8,962 nt of DNA from the NCBI GenBank assembly GCA_003453085.1, contig DMMK01000002.1, positions 1-8,962 on the forward strand, given 5' to 3'. The notes beneath the pieces are model-generated. The model worked only from the letters and a program-made list of their open reading frames with translations, was not told the DNA's origin and ran no database searches. The position numbers were made by a program, and so were the translations under genes. Shown one piece after another: positions 6,380-8,962 of this stretch. This stretch comes from Verrucomicrobiales bacterium. Lineage in GTDB: Bacteria; Verrucomicrobiota; Verrucomicrobiia; Verrucomicrobiales; Verrucomicrobiaceae. Numbering within the stretch: the stretch's first letter is position 1; each line of letters opens with the position of its first letter.

Positions 6380-7900
6380 ATGATTCGCCGAATTCTTCCC
6401 ATCCTTGCCCTGGCCTGCCTGAGTGCTGCGGCGGCTGAAACCAACAAGCCTAACATCCTGTTCATCATGGCCGATGACGTCGGTTATGGAGACCTCGGCT
6501 GTTATGGAGCCAAGCTGGTGAAGACGCCAACGCTGGACAAACTGGCCGCGCAGGGCTGCCGCTTTACCGATGCCCACTCACCCGCCGCCACCTGCACCCC
6601 CACACGCCGTGCCTTTCTGACAGGCACCTACTCCTGGCGGCAGCAGCCAGGATCCAGCATCGCCCCTGGAGACGCCGCCATCACCATCGAGCCAGGAACT
6701 GTCACCGTGGCCTCCCTCATGAAGCAGGCAGGGTATCGCACCGGCATCGTCAGCAAATGGCATCTGGGACTGGGCGGTGAAGGCGGGCCGAACTGGAATG
6801 GCGACATCAAACCCAGCCCTCTCGACCTGGGTTTTGACTCTTCCTTCATCATGGCCGCCACCGGCGACCGTGTGCCCACCGTGTATGTGGACCAGCGCCG
6901 CATCGTCGGCCTCGATCCAGCCGATCCTATCAGCGTCAGCTACAAAGCCAAGGTCGGCACCGAGCCAACAGGCCAGGAAAACCCGGATCTGCTGAAGCTG
7001 AAACATACTCACGGGCACGACATGACCATCGTGAACGGCGTGGGTCGCATCGGCTGGATGACCGGAGGCAAGGCCGCACGCTGGCGCGATGAGGAAATGG
7101 CCGACACCCTCGCCAAACAGTCCGTCAAATTCATCGCGGACAGCACCAAAGAGCCCTTCTTCCTTTTCTTCGCCACCCATGGCATTCACGTGCCGCGTGT
7201 GCCTAACGAACGATTCATTGGCAGCAGCCAGCTCGGGGCCCGTGGCGATGCCATTCATGAACTGGACGACACCGTCTCCCAGGTGCTGGCCGCTTTGGAA
7301 AAACGCGGCATCGCCGACAATACTCTCGTCATCTTCACCAGCGACAATGGCGGTGTCTGGGATGACGGTTATGAAGATCACGGTCCCGCCGATGTCCATG
7401 CCCTGAACGGAGCCCTGCGCGGCACCAAAGGCACCCTCTTTGAAGGCGGCCATCGCGTGCCCTTCATTGCCCGCTGGCCGGGTAAAATCAAAGCTGGCAG
7501 CGAGAACAAAGCCCTCATCGCCCATGTGGACATGCCCGCCACGCTGGCCAGCCTGACAGGCATCAACCTGCCTGCTGACGCCGCCCCAGACAGCTTCAAT
7601 GTCCTCCCTGCCCTGCTCGGTGAAAGCCAGACCGCCCGTGAACACGCCATCTTCCACGTCGGCGGCACTAAAACACCGCTGACACTGCGCCATGGAAACT
7701 GGAAATTCATGGAGGCAGGCAAAGGCGGCTACGGCAAAGCAGCCGCCAAAAAAGACAGCGGAGGTAATCAGGTCCAACTCTATGATCTGAGCCAGGATCC
7801 CGCCGAACAAAACAACCTCGCTGAAAAGCTCCCTGAGAAGGCCCAGGAGTTCGGCGACTTTCTGCGCCAAGCTCGCGAAGCCGGACGGACACGGCCTTGA
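6380..7900 (+). CDS. Exported formylglycine-dependent sulfatase (arylsulfatase family, S1)
   Basis: This is a 506-residue secreted sulfatase that hydrolyses sulfate esters. The signal peptide (MIRRILPILALACLSAAAA) probably ends before Glu20; ALAC at 10-13 is a weak lipobox, so a lipoprotein is possible but less likely. Asp32-Asp33 (MADDVGYGD) bind calcium. Cys72 in CTPTR (72-76), followed by AFLTG, is the residue converted to formylglycine. Other active-site residues are Lys126 and His128 in KWHLG, His267 in FFATHGIH, Asp322-Asn323 in SDNGG and Lys350 in RGTKGTLFEGGHR. The C-terminal subdomain has the usual LYDLSQDPAEQNNLAE ending. Residues about 135-235 form a family-variable insert likely to shape substrate choice; the sulfated substrate is unknown. 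The maturation enzyme (FGE or anSME) is not in the window. The start at 6380 directly precedes the signal peptide and has no Shine-Dalgarno. Its neighbour upstream is a related AlkP-fold exported enzyme. Confidence 0.94.
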   Translation: MIRRILPILALACLSAAAAETNKPNILFIMADDVGYGDLGCYGAKLVKTPTLDKLAAQGCRFTDAHSPAATCTPTRRAFLTGTYSWRQQPGSSIAPGDAAITIEPGTVTVASLMKQAGYRTGIVSKWHLGLGGEGGPNWNGDIKPSPLDLGFDSSFIMAATGDRVPTVYVDQRRIVGLDPADPISVSYKAKVGTEPTGQENPDLLKLKHTHGHDMTIVNGVGRIGWMTGGKAARWRDEEMADTLAKQSVKFIADSTKEPFFLFFATHGIHVPRVPNERFIGSSQLGARGDAIHELDDTVSQVLAALEKRGIADNTLVIFTSDNGGVWDDGYEDHGPADVHALNGALRGTKGTLFEGGHRVPFIARWPGKIKAGSENKALIAHVDMPATLASLTGINLPADAAPDSFNVLPALLGESQTAREHAIFHVGGTKTPLTLRHGNWKFMEAGKGGYGKAAAKKDSGGNQVQLYDLSQDPAEQNNLAEKLPEKAQEFGDFLRQAREAGRTRP

Positions 7901-7964
7901 TCGGTAACACCATTTTCAGATGTGATTTGACGAAGTGGTCTCTGTCATGCTGCATCCGTCATTG

Positions 7965-8372
7965 ATGAGCCGACTCCTTCATTATCTGCGCGAACTCTCC
8001 AGCGGAAGAGTCATTTTGTGGTGTTATGCCATCTGGTACACGGTCAATGTCATCGGCCACTTTGATTCGCGCCCGCGCATTTGGCTCACCTCCCTGGGTC
8101 TCAGTGGCATCATCGGTGCTGCCCTCATCATCAGCACCCGCCCGGCCGGTGGCCAAAAGACACGCATGGATCCCTGGGTAACCTTTCGTCTCTTCCTGAT
8201 GCCTTTTTGCGTCAGCAGTTTCGCGGCCTTGGTGAAGGACGCAGGTTTCGTGCTCATTTTCCCGCCTACCTGGCAGGAAAACCTGATCGGCCTGGCAGCC
8301 ATCGTGGCTTTTCTGGCCATCGTTTACATCGTCAAGAAAACTCAAGCTCAGGCCGCCAAAGGCAACCCGTAA
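7965..8372 (+). CDS. Small four-helix membrane protein of unknown function
   Basis: I do not recognise a named family. The 135-residue product has four likely membrane segments at about 16-33, 40-57, 76-99 (with Lys91-Asp92 near its end) and 106-123. The first is preceded by a basic amphipathic stretch (MSRLLHYLRELSSGR) and the last is followed by a short Lys/Gln-rich tail. FRLFLMPFCVSSFAALVK is a striking polar-aromatic stretch that could be a conserved core. Starts at GTG 7935 and ATG 7947 are also in frame; I prefer ATG 7965 because the protein then begins with the amphipathic helix. No start has a Shine-Dalgarno. It begins 64 bases after the sulfatase and could be read from the same transcript. 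Its last 25 bases overlap the end of the opposite-strand flavoprotein gene. Composition is like its neighbours, and the hydrophobic pattern argues that it is a real gene rather than a chance frame. Confidence 0.72.
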   Translation: MSRLLHYLRELSSGRVILWCYAIWYTVNVIGHFDSRPRIWLTSLGLSGIIGAALIISTRPAGGQKTRMDPWVTFRLFLMPFCVSSFAALVKDAGFVLIFPPTWQENLIGLAAIVAFLAIVYIVKKTQAQAAKGNP

Positions 8373-8962
8373 GGCAAGTCGTCAGGCAGCTTTACAAACT
8401 CGCGGATGCGGTTCCAAAGGGGGGTGTAGTCCTTGTTCAAGTCACCCGAAAGACAGTCAGTCAGCTCGGCACCGGCCTCAGGATACTTCATCACCACATC
8501 CTTGAAGGAGAAGTTAGGATCGTAAAAGGCATAGACCAGTTTGCGCATGTTTTCCACGCCCTCACGGATCTGCCGGCCATAGTCGGCAAAACGTTCCGGT
8601 GACAGGTCATTGGCCACCAGGGCTTCATGCACGGCATCGCCTGCCAGCACCCCACTCTTCAGCGCCAGCATCACCCCGCTGCTGAAGACAGGATCCAGGA
8701 AAGCAAAAGCATCGCCTACCAAAAGCAGTCCTGGCGAAGAGCCATATTTGGAATGACGGGAGTACTCGCTCGTCAGCCAATATTCCCCGGTGCATTCCCC
8801 GGTCGAAAGATGCTCTTTGATCCACTGGTTTTGCCCGATCTCACGCTGGAACATCGCCTCCGGATCGCGGAAGCCATCGCGAGTTAGATACTTGCCCTCA
8901 GCCACGATGCCCACACTCACCATGTCATTGTGCTGCGGGATGTGCCAGAACCAGCCCTTGTC
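8348..8962 (-). CDS. FAD-dependent oxidoreductase of the flavin-dependent halogenase-like group, C-terminal part
   Basis: The gene enters from the right edge; 204 C-terminal residues are visible and the N-terminal FAD-binding GxGxxG is outside the window. The visible part begins DKGWFWHIPQHNDMVSVG, containing WFWHIP, a match to the WxWxIP motif of flavin-dependent halogenases. It also has LLVGDAFAFLDPVFSSGVMLAL (starting at visible residue 80), the C-terminal FAD-binding GD...DP segment in the form seen in that group. Halogenases use reduced FAD and halide to form HOX; many relatives with these motifs have no proven halogenating activity and are annotated only as NAD(P)/FAD-dependent oxidoreductases, so halogenation is a hypothesis. 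The C-terminal region, rich in Trp, Tyr and Asp, contains the FYDPNFSFKDV segment. It ends at TGA 8348-8350, inside the 3' end of the convergent membrane-protein gene. Promoter and start lie outside the window. Confidence 0.82.
   Translation of the reverse strand, partial: DKGWFWHIPQHNDMVSVGIVAEGKYLTRDGFRDPEAMFQREIGQNQWIKEHLSTGECTGEYWLTSEYSRHSKYGSSPGLLLVGDAFAFLDPVFSSGVMLALKSGVLAGDAVHEALVANDLSPERFADYGRQIREGVENMRKLVYAFYDPNFSFKDVVMKYPEAGAELTDCLSGDLNKDYTPLWNRIREFVKLPDDLPYGLPLAA

Noticed and set aside
6578..7870. 430-codon open frame antisense to the sulfatase
   Set aside because: It lies wholly opposite a well-supported sulfatase, and its composition reflects complementary codons.
8369..8395. 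GTAAGGC/GCTTTAC hairpin with a 13-base loop near the convergent gene ends
   Set aside because: It has a wobble pair, a long loop and no T-tract on either strand, so it is not supported as a terminator.

Overview
The window is GC-rich, densely coded bacterial DNA carrying seven complete or partial protein genes plus one interrupted gene. The protein families suggest a Gram-negative heterotroph of the PVC group, most likely a Verrucomicrobiota member of the Prosthecobacter/Verrucomicrobium kind. They include an AGE-type epimerase beside an N-acetylneuraminate lyase, an exported formylglycine sulfatase, an exported AlkP-superfamily hydrolase and a WxWxIP flavoprotein. This taxonomic placement is inferred from family content, not from a marker gene.

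Layout. Positions 1-1732 (minus strand) hold a two-gene sialic-acid/amino-sugar unit: an N-acylglucosamine 2-epimerase (AGE) followed by an N-acetylneuraminate lyase (NAL). The lyase frame carries an in-frame TAG exactly where the family's catalytic tyrosine should be, and recognisable lyase sequence continues in the same frame to the window edge. A 129-base divergent gap separates this unit from gpsA (glycerol-3-phosphate dehydrogenase, plus strand). Next come tdh and kbl, a compact two-gene operon converting threonine to glycine plus acetyl-CoA. A fair sigma70-like promoter lies upstream of it and a 9-bp perfect hairpin, probably a terminator, lies downstream. Two secreted alkaline-phosphatase-superfamily enzymes follow on the plus strand: a phosphodiesterase/phosphatase-like protein with a Ser nucleophile and a sulfatase with a Cys-Thr-Pro-Thr-Arg formylglycine site. 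After them comes a small four-helix membrane protein of unknown function. It converges on, and overlaps by 25 bases, a minus-strand FAD-dependent halogenase-like oxidoreductase that runs off the right edge.

How the parts fit. NAL plus AGE is the non-phosphorylated route Neu5Ac to ManNAc to GlcNAc. The sulfatase and the AlkP-like enzyme would act outside the cytoplasm, perhaps on sulfated or phosphorylated glycans. That would suit a glycan degrader, but no sequence evidence ties them to the sialate genes. GpsA and Tdh-Kbl are housekeeping metabolism.

I saw no RNA gene, CRISPR array, insertion sequence or phage signal. I do not see a convincing new multi-gene system. The points most worth a second look are the stop codon at the lyase's catalytic tyrosine, the convergent overlap between the membrane protein and the flavoprotein, and the near absence of Shine-Dalgarno sequences.
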